From the NCBI GenBank assembly GCA_039519185.1, contig CM076846.1, positions 109,340,442-109,404,441 on the forward strand: DNA of 64,000 nucleotides, in the 5' to 3' direction. Both the position numbers and the translations under genes were made by a program. The notes beneath the pieces are model-generated. The model saw only the letters and a program-made list of their open reading frames with translations, was not told the origin of the DNA and made no database searches. Positions 55,697 through 64,000 of this stretch are shown here, in pieces. The first letter of the stretch is position 1; each line of letters starts with the position of its first letter. This DNA is from Astragalus membranaceus. Its lineage: Eukaryota > Streptophyta > Magnoliopsida > Fabales > Fabaceae.

Positions 55697-57426
55697 TTGG
55701 CAGTGGCTCGTACCAGAGTCGGTGGCCGAATTCCCCGTGATTCACTAGGATTCATATTGCGAGGAGGGTGTTCGTCACGGTCAGGTGTTGGCAAACCGGA
55801 GGAAACTCCAGTGAGTACGCAAACTCGGATTAGAGAGGTTGGACATGCGTCTAACCGACATAGACGCATGCAGAGACGACAGCAGTATACGGAGGATGAG
55901 GTACATGAGGAGCATTACCAGGAGCAGCAGTACCACCATGATATGGATGTTGAGGATCATCATGCTCGCATAGGACCTATGGATGGTTCTTTGCTCACTG
56001 CATTTGATGCTCATGTAGCATCTAAGATTCTCAGAGGCAAGGTAAAAATAATGTAATATATTTATTTACATAGTCTTATTATATAAATTTATACATAAAT
56101 AGTTTAAGTAAGCTTTTATTTTTTTTAATTTAGTTGTGGGATAAATTGAAAGTATCTGCACATGGCAACAAAATCCGTCAAAGTCTGGCCCCTCCTCTAG
56201 TACAGAATCATGGATTTTATCATCATATTCAGCATTCTGGTTTAGGGCCCCTCGTCTAGACCCTCACCACAGTAGACCATGAGCTGCTATCTGCTTTTGT
56301 AGAGAGATGACACCTAGAGACGTCGTCATTTCACCTACCATTACTTTGGATGATGTGTCATGTCTCCTTCATTTATCGGTGACTGGCAGATATTATAGAT
56401 CCCCCCAACTCTGTTAATATTGATGATGCCATTCAGTTGGCAAGGGATCATTTGGGGGTCACTGTTGCTGAGGCTACAGAGGAGACTCTTGCCATCAGGG
56501 GGCATATTTCAGGTTTGAGTGGCTACTGGAGGTATGCAAGCGTCACATGCAACACCACCCGATTCTTGCTGCCAGGGCATTCTTGATGCTTCTTTTGGGG
56601 ATGACTATCTTTACAAGCAAGACTGGAAATAGAGTTAAGGCTAAATGGTTGCATTTTCTGGAGGATGTCACTACTGTTAGCGGATGGGCATGGGGTCCAG
56701 CAGCCTTGACATTCTTGTATGACCAGTTGAACTTCGCTTGTTTGGAAGCTAGTGCTCAGCTAGGGGGCTATGCAACGCTGTTTATGGTAAGTTTATTATT
56801 ATTTTTATTTTTAACGAGTTTGTTTTTATATTTTATTTTTAACCATATTGATTATTTGTTCATTTCAGACATGGATCTTTGAGTACTTCCCTCGGATATG
56901 TGTGCGGGGTACCACCGGTACCAACACTGGGTCACGACGCGGGTTTTGGAAGAGGAGGAAGACGGATGTTGTGAAGCAGGAAGAGTACCAGAGGAGGATT
57001 GATGCTTTGACACCTGCTGATGTCATCATGAGACCCTTTGAGGACTACAGACATGTGAGAGCCTTTGAGCAGATCTCATTATATAGGGGCTTTTTGAGTT
57101 GGGAGGACATCACTGTTCCCTACATGTCGGATAGGTGCCTCCGGCAGTTTGGATACGTCCAGGTCATCCCTCGTGAGCCGCTTCAGGGTCGTCCAGGGTT
57201 TAATGAAGTGATGATGCGATTGTCCAGATGGAGCGAGAGTGTCCAGGAGGTTCTGAGCACGACTACTGATGAGAGGGAGGTGGGTGGCATTCATCGGACT
57301 TACTTGCAATGGTACGTTAGGGTACCAGTTCCCCGACTCCTTCCAGCAACACCAGAGAGACGAGCAGCAGCAACAACACCAGGTGTGATGGGACCTGAGG
57401 AGAGATTGATGATTATGACCCGGTAG
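55697..57426 (+). pseudogene. Plant mobile domain (MAIN-like) gene, broken
   Basis: Exon 1 (to 56041, followed by GTAAAA) encodes an Arg-rich start VARTRVGGRIPRDS; its first codon reads GTG, so an original ATG may be mutated or an upstream exon is missing. Exon 2 (56134-56786) begins LWDKLKVSAHGNKI and continues into the plant-mobile-domain core (LDDVSCLLHL, later WLHFLEDVTTVSGWAWGPAAL). Exon 3 (56869-57426) has WIFEYFPRI, RPFEDYRHVRAFEQ, GFLSWEDI and RQFGYVQVIPREPL. Introns have GT/AG ends. Exon 2 carries at least two stops (near 56254 and in the ...ERxHLE segment) and further frame changes. The family includes host regulators of development, but many copies travel with transposons; no function is claimed here. 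Confidence 0.82.
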
Positions 57427-57765
57427 TTGCGGATGGTGCTTTTGTCCGTAGACCTTCATCTCGGTCGTATGGTGTGATCCAGGGCTTGATTGATTTGGCA
57501 GCCGGAGAGGATTGACTATTCTGGAATGTACTATTATTTTGCTATATTTGTACTACTCTGGATTTATCTATTTGCATTTAGTATTATTCCGTTAGTATTA
57601 TAGTCGTTAAATTTAAAATTTAATTTCATTAATGCAAAAGTAGATTAGAGCAACAACCAAACATAAAAACCAAAGCATGATAGAACATAAAAGTTAAAAC
57701 ATAAACAACAACAAAGACAGTTCTAAACTATACCTGGTCCTCAATTATAACAACGGCGTAAAATC
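57427..57765. other. Short non-coding gap between convergent reading frames
   Basis: It contains the probable 3' end of the mobile-domain gene and AT-rich DNA. Nothing else is recognised. Confidence 0.4.
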
Positions 57766-58095
57766 TCATTGATGTTCCACGTACAGCTCCAACGGCCTAC
57801 GATGCTGAAGCATGTCATGGATGTTCAACATGGACGAGAAGTAAATGCTGCCATCATCTCGACGATCGGGATTGCGATAAGTAATACTAGTAACCTCACG
57901 GTCATCACCAATCACTTGAACTTTGATCTCCACTTTATCTTTTAAACTGTCGAAGGTGATGCCTTCGCGGAGCCTGCACAAAATAGGCTTTGGACATGAG
58001 AAGTAGACACCATCATCTCTCATGGTGATTTGGCCACCATGGTGAATAGCGGTAAGTCTATTCTCGCTTGAGTACTGAGTTGAACAAATTTCCAT
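57766..58095 (-). CDS. Small ORF resembling the PB1-like N-terminal domain of MULE-type transposases
   Basis: The 109-residue frame starts MEICSTQYSSENRL, continues HHGGQITMRDDGVYFSCPKP, GITFDSLKDKVEIKV and SITYRNPDRRDDG, and ends with MLNIHDMLQHRRPLELYVEH. This is the style of the short N-terminal (PB1-like) domain that precedes Mutator-like transposases in plants. Here it stands alone, without the catalytic transposase part. It is convergent with the mobile-domain gene, and the CACTA element starts 14 bases upstream of its ATG, which would separate it from its promoter. It could be a truncated gene or a captured domain. Confidence 0.55.
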   Translation of the reverse strand: MEICSTQYSSENRLTAIHHGGQITMRDDGVYFSCPKPILCRLREGITFDSLKDKVEIKVQVIGDDREVTSITYRNPDRRDDGSIYFSSMLNIHDMLQHRRPLELYVEHQ

Positions 58096-58139
58096 TTTGG
58101 AGTGAAATCACTACTACAAAATGTGCTTTAAAAAGCACT

Positions 58140-58355
58140 AATTTGAATCGGTTATGTGGATAACCGATTCAAAATGTGGACGCGGTGGCAAAATTGCAAT
58201 TAAATGGGAGCGTGGCAGATTTTTTTAGACATTTTGAATCGGTTGTTTAAACAACCGATTCAAAATTTGACAATTTAGACTTTTGGAATCGGTTAACTGA
58301 ATAACCGATTCTGAATAGCTACATTCAGAATCGGTTCTTTAAACAACCGATTCAG
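58140..58355. repeat. Subterminal inverted repeats of the CACTA element
   Basis: Four hairpin-like pairs of GAATCGGTT and AACCGATTC with 5-8 base spacers lie at about 58147-58172, 58226-58252, 58286-58312 and 58327-58354. In En/Spm such repeats bind the TNPA protein; that role is inferred here by analogy. Confidence 0.88.
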
Positions 58356-58439
58356 AATGTCTGTTTGGTTAACATTTTCACAATTCCCCCCGTGTTTTTT
58401 CACTTTCCCTCTCACAGCTCACTTTCACGATCCCCCTTG

Positions 58440-58850
58440 ACCTAATCACCCCTATCACGATCCCTTTCAGTTTCCTCCGTCGCATCCTCGCAGCTCCCTT
58501 TCACGATCCCTTTCAGTTTCCTCCGTCGCATCCTCGCAGCTCACTTCTGTCTTATCCCCTCGTTCGCAGCTCACTTCCGTCGCATCCCCTCGTTCGCAGC
58601 TCACTTCCGTCGCATCCCTTCGTTCGCACCTCACTCGCAGCAAATCCCTCTTCGTTCTCATCCCTCGCAGCTCACCCGTTCTCATCTTCGCAGCAAATCC
58701 CCTTCGTTGGAAGCAAATCCCCTTCGTTGGAAGCAAATCCTCCTTCGTTCTCCGTCGCATCCGTCGCATCTCTTCGTTCTCAGTTTCCTCTTTCGTTCTC
58801 CGTCGCATCCCGCTTCACTCCGCCGTATCCCTCTTCACTCAGGTTAACGT
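58440..58850 (+). repeat. CT-rich tandem repeats in the CACTA leader
   Basis: A 29-bp word containing TTCGCAGCTCACTTCCGTCGC repeats about three times (58537-58630). CCTTTCAGTTTCCTCCGTCGC occurs twice (58463-58535) and TCCCCTTCGTTGGAAGCAAA twice (58697-58738). A degenerate Arg/Glu-rich frame on the minus strand is an artefact. Confidence 0.85.
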
Positions 58851-59425
58851 TTTCTTTATCTCAAACGTGTTTCAAAAATTTAGTATATTAAACTTTCGTT
58901 AAACTTTTTTTTCTATAATTCAATACTCAGGTTATTTGATGATGGAGTCACGGGATGAAGGTTTTAGGAGCTTTTGAGTTGGTGATATTTCTGCAACTGG
59001 TCTTCCTTACACTTTGGCGTTCAGCTTCATAGGTGAGTTCTTCACCCTTTGTGTTTCCTTTAGTTTGATGTTAGCTCTAATAGTGGATGTATTCTAAAAC
59101 CTTGAGTGCATGTGATTAATTTTTTAGATGAGATGATGAAATGATGAATAAATGCATGATGAATTGATAGTTGAGCTGAAAAAGTGTTTGAATGTGTTTG
59201 GGTGAAATTGCATGCTGAATCTTACATACTTGGAATTAAATGAATGAATGCATGAATTTGCTTGTTTTAACTTTTTTTACCTCTATTGATGGCTGTGAAT
59301 TCGATTGGAATTGATTTAAATACAAGTACTTGAAAATGGGGCATTAAAATAGCAAAAACAAGTCATTTTCTAGGGATATTCTTCAGTTTGCCTAGAAAAT
59401 GTTGGATTATCTGTTTACCTCTATA

Positions 59426-59716
59426 CAGTAAGTCTGAAATGTTTATCCAACATTTTCTAGGGATATTCTTCAGTTTGCCTTTTGCTTTATCTGTTTATGT
59501 TTCAATTGGTTTTAGTTTATTATCATGGATAATGTTAGGAAGCATTCTGTAATTCTTTCATTCAGTACTCAATAAAGAATTACTGGTATTCTTCCCTAGC
59601 TTCCTAACATTATCCATGATAATAAACTAAAACCAATTGAAACATAAACAGATAAGGCAAAAGGCAAACGAAAGGATATCCCTAGAAAATGTTGGATAAA
59701 CATTTCAGACTTACTG
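59426..59716. repeat. Long hairpin (arms about 118 bp) in the CACTA leader or intron
   Basis: The left arm 59426-59543 begins CAGTAAGTCTGAAATG and ends ATAATGTTAGGAAGC. The right arm 59599-59716 is its reverse complement with only a few mismatches. The loop is about 55 bases. A partial direct repeat of CTAGGGATATTCTTCAGTTT lies just before (59376-59395). Confidence 0.9.
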
Positions 59717-60157
59717 GAAAAACAAGTAAGTAATTCTGTTTCATTTGATTTTAGGACTAGATTGTGTTATCAAGCTTAAATAATTGAGCTGTTAGTTTTG
59801 AACTGGATTTCAATATTTAAGGGTGCATTTTGTTACTTTGATTTTAACTAAAATGGTTGGCTATATTGCACATAGAAAGGTGCATTTTGGGACTTTGATT
59901 GAAGTTGAAGGGTGCATTCTACATGCATTTCTTCTAGTAATGATAATCTTCAAAAATAAAAGGGACTATTATTGAATCAATAATGCTCCCTCATGGAGTT
60001 AACTAACATGAATTTTGTGTCAAGTTTGCTTTGTTGTTAGTTATTGTCACTAAACTCATAGTAAATTTAGAAGGAACTATTATTTCCATTTTAATACCCA
60101 AGTCTAGTAACTGAACCTATACGTGTCTGACATTAAGTACTTACTTGGATCATAGCC

Positions 60158-63100
60158 ATGGATCGTAGCTGGATGCAAAGCAATCGTCTGAGTGATGAGT
60201 ATGCGAAAGGAGTTGAAGAGTTTCTAAATTTTGCTCAAGCAAAGCTTCCCAAAACTGTTGTCAAATTTTCTTGTCCTTGTGTTATTTGTGTTAATCAGAC
60301 CCCACAATCACTTTCCGTAATAAAGGACCATCTCTTTGTTCATGGGATCTGCATGAGTTACACCACATGGATATGGCATGGTGAATCAAGAGACACCCCA
60401 AGTGTGTCCAGAAGAGTGCAAGTCGATGAAGATATGAATGACCGAATGGAGGATATGATCCGTGACATTGGTCCTGAATCTTTTAAGCAAGTGCATGTGT
60501 ATGATACTCTATGCAAAGACAAAGAAGAGCCTCTGTATTTGGGATGCAAAAAATACACACGGTTGTCTGCGACGATAAGATTGATCAATCTGAAGGCAAT
60601 AAATGGGTGGACCGATAAGGGCTTCACTGAATTACTTGAGTTGTTGAAAGACATGCTTCCCGAAGGTAACACATTGCCGAATCGTACCTATGATGCGAAG
60701 AAGATATTGTGTCCGTTGGGTGTGGGGTATAAGAAAATACATGCATGCCCCAATGATTGCATATTGTATCGAAATGATTTTGAGAAGTTGCACAAGTGTC
60801 CCACGTGCAATCTTTCGCGCTACAAAGTGAAGACTGGTGAATCTAGTAGCGATGATGATGATGTCACAAAAGGTTCTCCCGCAAAGGTTTTGTGGTATCT
60901 TCCAATAATACCTAGATTCCAACGCTTATTTGCTAATGCAAAAGATGCAAAGAACATTAGATGGCATGCAGATGAGAGGAAATGTGACGGACAGCTTCGC
61001 CATCCAGCCGATTCTTTGCAGTGGAAGAAAGTTGATCGTTTGTTTCCGGATTTTGGCGTCGAGCCAAGAAATCTTAGACTCGCGCTTGCTTCAGATGGGA
61101 TGAATCCATATGGTAACTTAAGTACAAATCATAGTTCGTGGCCCGTTCTCATTGTAATTTACAACCTTTCTCCTTGGTTGTGCATGAAACGCAAGTATGT
61201 TATGTTATCTATGATGATTTCTGGCCCAAGACAACCAGGTAATGACATAGATGTTTATCTTAGCCCGTTGGTTGAAGACTTGAGAAAAATGTGGGATCAA
61301 GGTGTGGATGTGTTTGACGGGTATTCTAATGAAACATTTAAGCTGCGAGCGATGCTATTTTGCACGATCAATGACTTCCCAGCATATGGGAACTTGTCTG
61401 GGTATAGTGTTAAAGGACATAAAGGTTGTCCTATTTGTGCAGAAGGCACGTCCCACCATCAACTAAAACATGGAAGAAAAACTGTTTACCTTGGGCATCG
61501 TAAATTTCTAAGACGTAATCACTCCTATCGTAGGTTGAAAAAAGCTTTTAACGGGTGCCAGGAAAATGACATTGCTCCGAATGCCTTGACCGGAGAAGAA
61601 GTCTATCAAGTGGTTAAGGACATCAATGTTGTATTCGGAAAAAAGCAGAAGCAGTCAAATGAGAATACCAATTGCAAGTGGAAGAAGAGGTCTGTATTCT
61701 TTGATCTTCCATATTGGTCTTGTCTTGATGTAAGGCATTGTCTTGATGTCATGCACGTCGAGAAAAACGTCTGTGATAGTGTCATCGGGACGCTTCTTAA
61801 CATTAAAGGCAAGACAAAGGATTGCATAAAATCTCGTTTGGATTTGCTTGAGATGGGCATAAGAGAGCAGTTACATCCAGTGGCAAGAGGTAAAGGCACA
61901 TATTTGCCTCCAGCATGTTATACCTTGTCAAAAAAAGAGAAAATAAGCCTTTGCGAGTGCCTAAGGGGAATCAAAGTGCCACAGGGTTACTCTTCAAATG
62001 TAAAGAGTCTTGTCTCAATGAAGGATCTCAAATTAGTTGGCTTGAAGTCTCATGACTGCCACGTGTTGATGCAACAACTACTACCTGTTGCTATACGCGG
62101 CATCTTGCCAAAAGATGTCCGACATACCATAACTAGGTTGTGCTTGTTCTTCAATACTATATGTGGTAAAGTCATTGACCCTCAAAAATTGGACGAGTTG
62201 GAAAATGAGGCTGCTATTATCTTGTGTCAGTTGGAGATGTTTTTTCCGCCCTCATTCTTTGATATCATGGTTCACTTAATTGTTCATCTAGTGAGGGAGA
62301 TTAGATTATGTGGTCCCGTTTATTTAAGGTGGATGTACCCAATCGAGCGATACATGAAGATCTTGAAAGGATATGTGAAGAACCAATATCGTCCCGAAGC
62401 ATCCATTGTCGAAAGATACGTCACAGAAGAAGCTATTGAGTTTTGTTCAGACTACTTGTCAGAAGCAAAACCTGTAGGGCTACCAAAGTCTCGATATGCA
62501 TGGAGATGTCAGGGTAAGGGTAGAGGTATAAACATTAAGAGCATGGGTCGAGAGGAAGTGCTTCAAGCACATTTTTATATTTTGAATAACACAGATGAAG
62601 TACTACCTTACTTGTCTTCTCATCAAAAGCTAGTAAAGGCAAAAAACCCTCGAAGGGATGAATTATGGTTATTGAAAGAGCATAACAAGACATTCATTGA
62701 ATGGTTTAAATCAGAGATTAATAAAGATGCAAGCGCATCTGATACTTTGAGATGGCTAGCAAATTACCCTAACTTTGATGTCTTTTGTTGGAACGGGTAC
62801 AACATAAATAATTTTTCCTTTTCCACAAAGTCGCAAGATGACAAGAGTACTGTGCAAAATAGTGGTGTTATGGTCATGGCTTCTTCAATGCACTTTTCTA
62901 GTTCAAAAGATAAAAAACCCGTACTCGCATCCGTTGCTTACTTTGGTGTTATCGAAGAGATTTGGGAGCTTGATTACTGTAAATTTAAAGTGCCCATTTT
63001 TAAATGTAATTGGGTAAACAGCAATGGTGGTGTATATACCGATGAAATGGGATTTACACTAGTGGACGTTGACAAGGTAGGTCATAAGAATGAGCCTTCC

Positions 63101-63349
63101 ATCATGGCCGACCATGCAAAACAAGTTTTCTATATCAAAGATCCTTCTAACAAAAAGTGGTCGGTGGTCCTACAAGGAAAAATAGGTAGTGATGAAATTG
63201 AAGATTCAACTCTTGCAATTTCTGAGATACCTTCTTTCTTAACACAAGTGCCTGCTTTAATGGATGATAATGAAGTTGATGATGTACATGCCACTCGCAA
63301 TGATCATAATGAAGGGATTTTATGCGAAGGAGTTCTAATTAACCCATGA
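60158..63349 (+). CDS. CACTA transposase, TNP2/TNPD type
   Basis: An uninterrupted 1063-residue frame starting MDRSWMQSNRLSDEYAKGVE. Residues about 3-76 form the transposase-associated domain with Cys/His positions (CPCVIC, HLFVHGI). The transposase core (Transposase_21, about 310-550) includes ASDGMNPYGNLSTNHSSWPV, KGHKGCPIC and LDVRHCLDVMHVEKNVCDS. A DUF4218-type region (about 624-737) has PIERYMKILKGYVKNQ, and a DUF4216-type region (about 911-977) has YFGVIEEIWELDY and FKCNWVN. The length is normal for the family and I see no stop or frameshift, unlike every other large gene in the window. In the family this protein excises and reinserts the element together with a DNA-binding partner. The ATG follows GGATCATAGCC; other upstream exons may exist. 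Confidence 0.95.
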   Translation: MDRSWMQSNRLSDEYAKGVEEFLNFAQAKLPKTVVKFSCPCVICVNQTPQSLSVIKDHLFVHGICMSYTTWIWHGESRDTPSVSRRVQVDEDMNDRMEDMIRDIGPESFKQVHVYDTLCKDKEEPLYLGCKKYTRLSATIRLINLKAINGWTDKGFTELLELLKDMLPEGNTLPNRTYDAKKILCPLGVGYKKIHACPNDCILYRNDFEKLHKCPTCNLSRYKVKTGESSSDDDDVTKGSPAKVLWYLPIIPRFQRLFANAKDAKNIRWHADERKCDGQLRHPADSLQWKKVDRLFPDFGVEPRNLRLALASDGMNPYGNLSTNHSSWPVLIVIYNLSPWLCMKRKYVMLSMMISGPRQPGNDIDVYLSPLVEDLRKMWDQGVDVFDGYSNETFKLRAMLFCTINDFPAYGNLSGYSVKGHKGCPICAEGTSHHQLKHGRKTVYLGHRKFLRRNHSYRRLKKAFNGCQENDIAPNALTGEEVYQVVKDINVVFGKKQKQSNENTNCKWKKRSVFFDLPYWSCLDVRHCLDVMHVEKNVCDSVIGTLLNIKGKTKDCIKSRLDLLEMGIREQLHPVARGKGTYLPPACYTLSKKEKISLCECLRGIKVPQGYSSNVKSLVSMKDLKLVGLKSHDCHVLMQQLLPVAIRGILPKDVRHTITRLCLFFNTICGKVIDPQKLDELENEAAIILCQLEMFFPPSFFDIMVHLIVHLVREIRLCGPVYLRWMYPIERYMKILKGYVKNQYRPEASIVERYVTEEAIEFCSDYLSEAKPVGLPKSRYAWRCQGKGRGINIKSMGREEVLQAHFYILNNTDEVLPYLSSHQKLVKAKNPRRDELWLLKEHNKTFIEWFKSEINKDASASDTLRWLANYPNFDVFCWNGYNINNFSFSTKSQDDKSTVQNSGVMVMASSMHFSSSKDKKPVLASVAYFGVIEEIWELDYCKFKVPIFKCNWVNSNGGVYTDEMGFTLVDVDKVGHKNEPSIMADHAKQVFYIKDPSNKKWSVVLQGKIGSDEIEDSTLAISEIPSFLTQVPALMDDNEVDDVHATRNDHNEGILCEGVLINP

Positions 63350-63538
63350 ATGAGTATGGGTACATATATTTGGATCTTTAATTTATATTTATACTTGGTT
63401 ATCTGATTCATATTTATTCATGGTTATATGATTTATATTTATATTTGGTTATCTAATTTATATTTATACTTGCTTACCTAATTCATATTTATATTTGGTT
63501 ATTTATATTTGTGTTTTTTCCTTTGTTCAACAGATATC

Positions 63539-64000
63539 ATGGGTGACTCCAACACTGACCTTCCCAAAAAGAAGATGACTAGGCGTCCGACATCATTAAA
63601 GTGGTTCCTTACTAGGCGTCCGATGGGTCAAAGGTTTAGAATGGAGTTTGATAGTGACGGCGAACCTATTGGTCCGTATTGTGACAAATTCAAGAGCTTT
63701 TTAGGGGTGGTCGCGCGGACAAAAGTAAGCATATTGCCCATGGCTTGGGATGAAGTGGATGAGCAGACAAAGAAGATTGTTTGGGATAGTGTTTTGGTAT
63801 GTATATACACTAATGAAAGAAATCTTGGGTTTATTCATCTTTCCTTATTTCTTGTGCTAACACCACCTTATTCTTGTGTTAAGGAAACATTTGATGTTCC
63901 CGATGATGAGGAATTCAAGAAAACTTGGATGGTTTATATAGGTCTCTGTTGGAAACAGTTCAAGACAACACTCACGAGCAAATATGTCTTTGGCAAGGGG
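63539..64000 (+). CDS. Second CACTA gene, TNPA-like (partial, runs off the window)
   Basis: Exon 1 (63539-63796) starts MGDSNTDLPKKKMTRRPTS and has a basic N-terminal stretch, then GPYCDKFKSFLGVVART. It is followed by a GTATGT donor at 63797 and an acceptor ending at 63883. Exon 2 continues in phase (ETFDVPDDEEFKKTW, WKQFKTTLTSKY). The position directly after the TNP2 gene and this style match the plant transposase Ptta/En/Spm family, whose members bind subterminal repeats. It could also be a downstream exon of the same transcription unit. Confidence 0.75.
   Translation, partial: MGDSNTDLPKKKMTRRPTSLKWFLTRRPMGQRFRMEFDSDGEPIGPYCDKFKSFLGVVARTKVSILPMAWDEVDEQTKKIVWDSVLVCIYTNERNLGFIHLSLFLVLTPPYSCVKETFDVPDDEEFKKTWMVYIGLCWKQFKTTLTSKYVFGKG

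Larger units (their letters stand above)
58109..64000 (+). mobile_element. CACTA (En/Spm-type) DNA transposon, left end and coding region; right end outside window
   Basis: The terminus CACTACTACAAAA starts at 58109, preceded by AAT as a possible 3-bp target duplication. Subterminal inverted pairs (58140-58355), a leader with tandem repeats, a TNP2-type transposase and the start of a second gene follow in the order usual for autonomous CACTA elements. It inserted just upstream of the small PB1-like ORF. Confidence 0.92.

Noticed and set aside
58467..58808. 113-codon Arg/Glu-rich frame on the minus strand
   Set aside because: Antisense of CT-rich tandem repeats in the CACTA leader.

Overview
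The window is repeat-dense nuclear DNA from a flowering plant. Its Tekay-type chromoviruses, Athila-type elements, an Ogre/Tat-like element, an endogenous caulimovirid and a CACTA transposon suggest a eudicot, most likely a legume; the legume assignment is an inference from element style, not from any host gene. I see no ordinary single-copy host gene. Nearly everything is transposon, and most of it is broken.

Left part (1-30072). Element A1 is a minus-strand Ty3/gypsy chromovirus (1-5348). The end of an element B LTR and B gag follow (5349-6715), then a permuted Athila-type element C (6716-10187), cut off by a Ty1/copia remnant (10188-about 12008). The same A-B-C block recurs almost base for base at 16214-25459, about 15.27 kb downstream. 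The second copy lies inside a readable nest: non-autonomous element D (13276-30067, target duplication ATTTT) carries element B2 (14405-28391, target duplication CGAGG). A2 sits inside the 5' LTR of B2 and C2 inside its gag.

Middle part (30073-53960). Fragments of an endogenous pararetrovirus (family Caulimoviridae), all on the minus strand, are spread over 30500-34131, 52493-52962 and 53446-53960. Between them lie a Tekay-type element E (LTR 34132-37199, pol to 39527), the 3' end of an Athila-like element F (39528-42257), an L1-type LINE (42258-43527), and a large element G without coding capacity (43528-53199, target duplication AAGAG). G contains a solo LTR H (49097-51438, target duplication CTAAA). 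A tRNA-derived SINE with 14-bp target duplications lies at 52335-52478. A short stretch at 33237-33665 looks organellar.

Right part (53990-64000). LTR fragment I is followed by an array of short palindromes, a broken plant-mobile-domain (MAIN-like) gene, a convergent small ORF with a MULE-type N-terminal domain, and the left 5.9 kb of a CACTA transposon. The CACTA element has an uninterrupted 1063-residue TNP2-type transposase, making it the least damaged element in the window.

The most unusual signal is shared by the LTRs. Families A, B, E, G, H and I each carry their own set of short GC-rich or palindromic motifs, usually in closely spaced pairs. In B, G and H (and for one core shared by E, H and I) the stems of small inverted repeats differ between copies while still pairing around a constant core. 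Athila-type elements C and F carry comparable element-specific repeated words. B, H and I also share a conserved block of about 75 bp next to their motif cluster. No family description I know of mentions this architecture.
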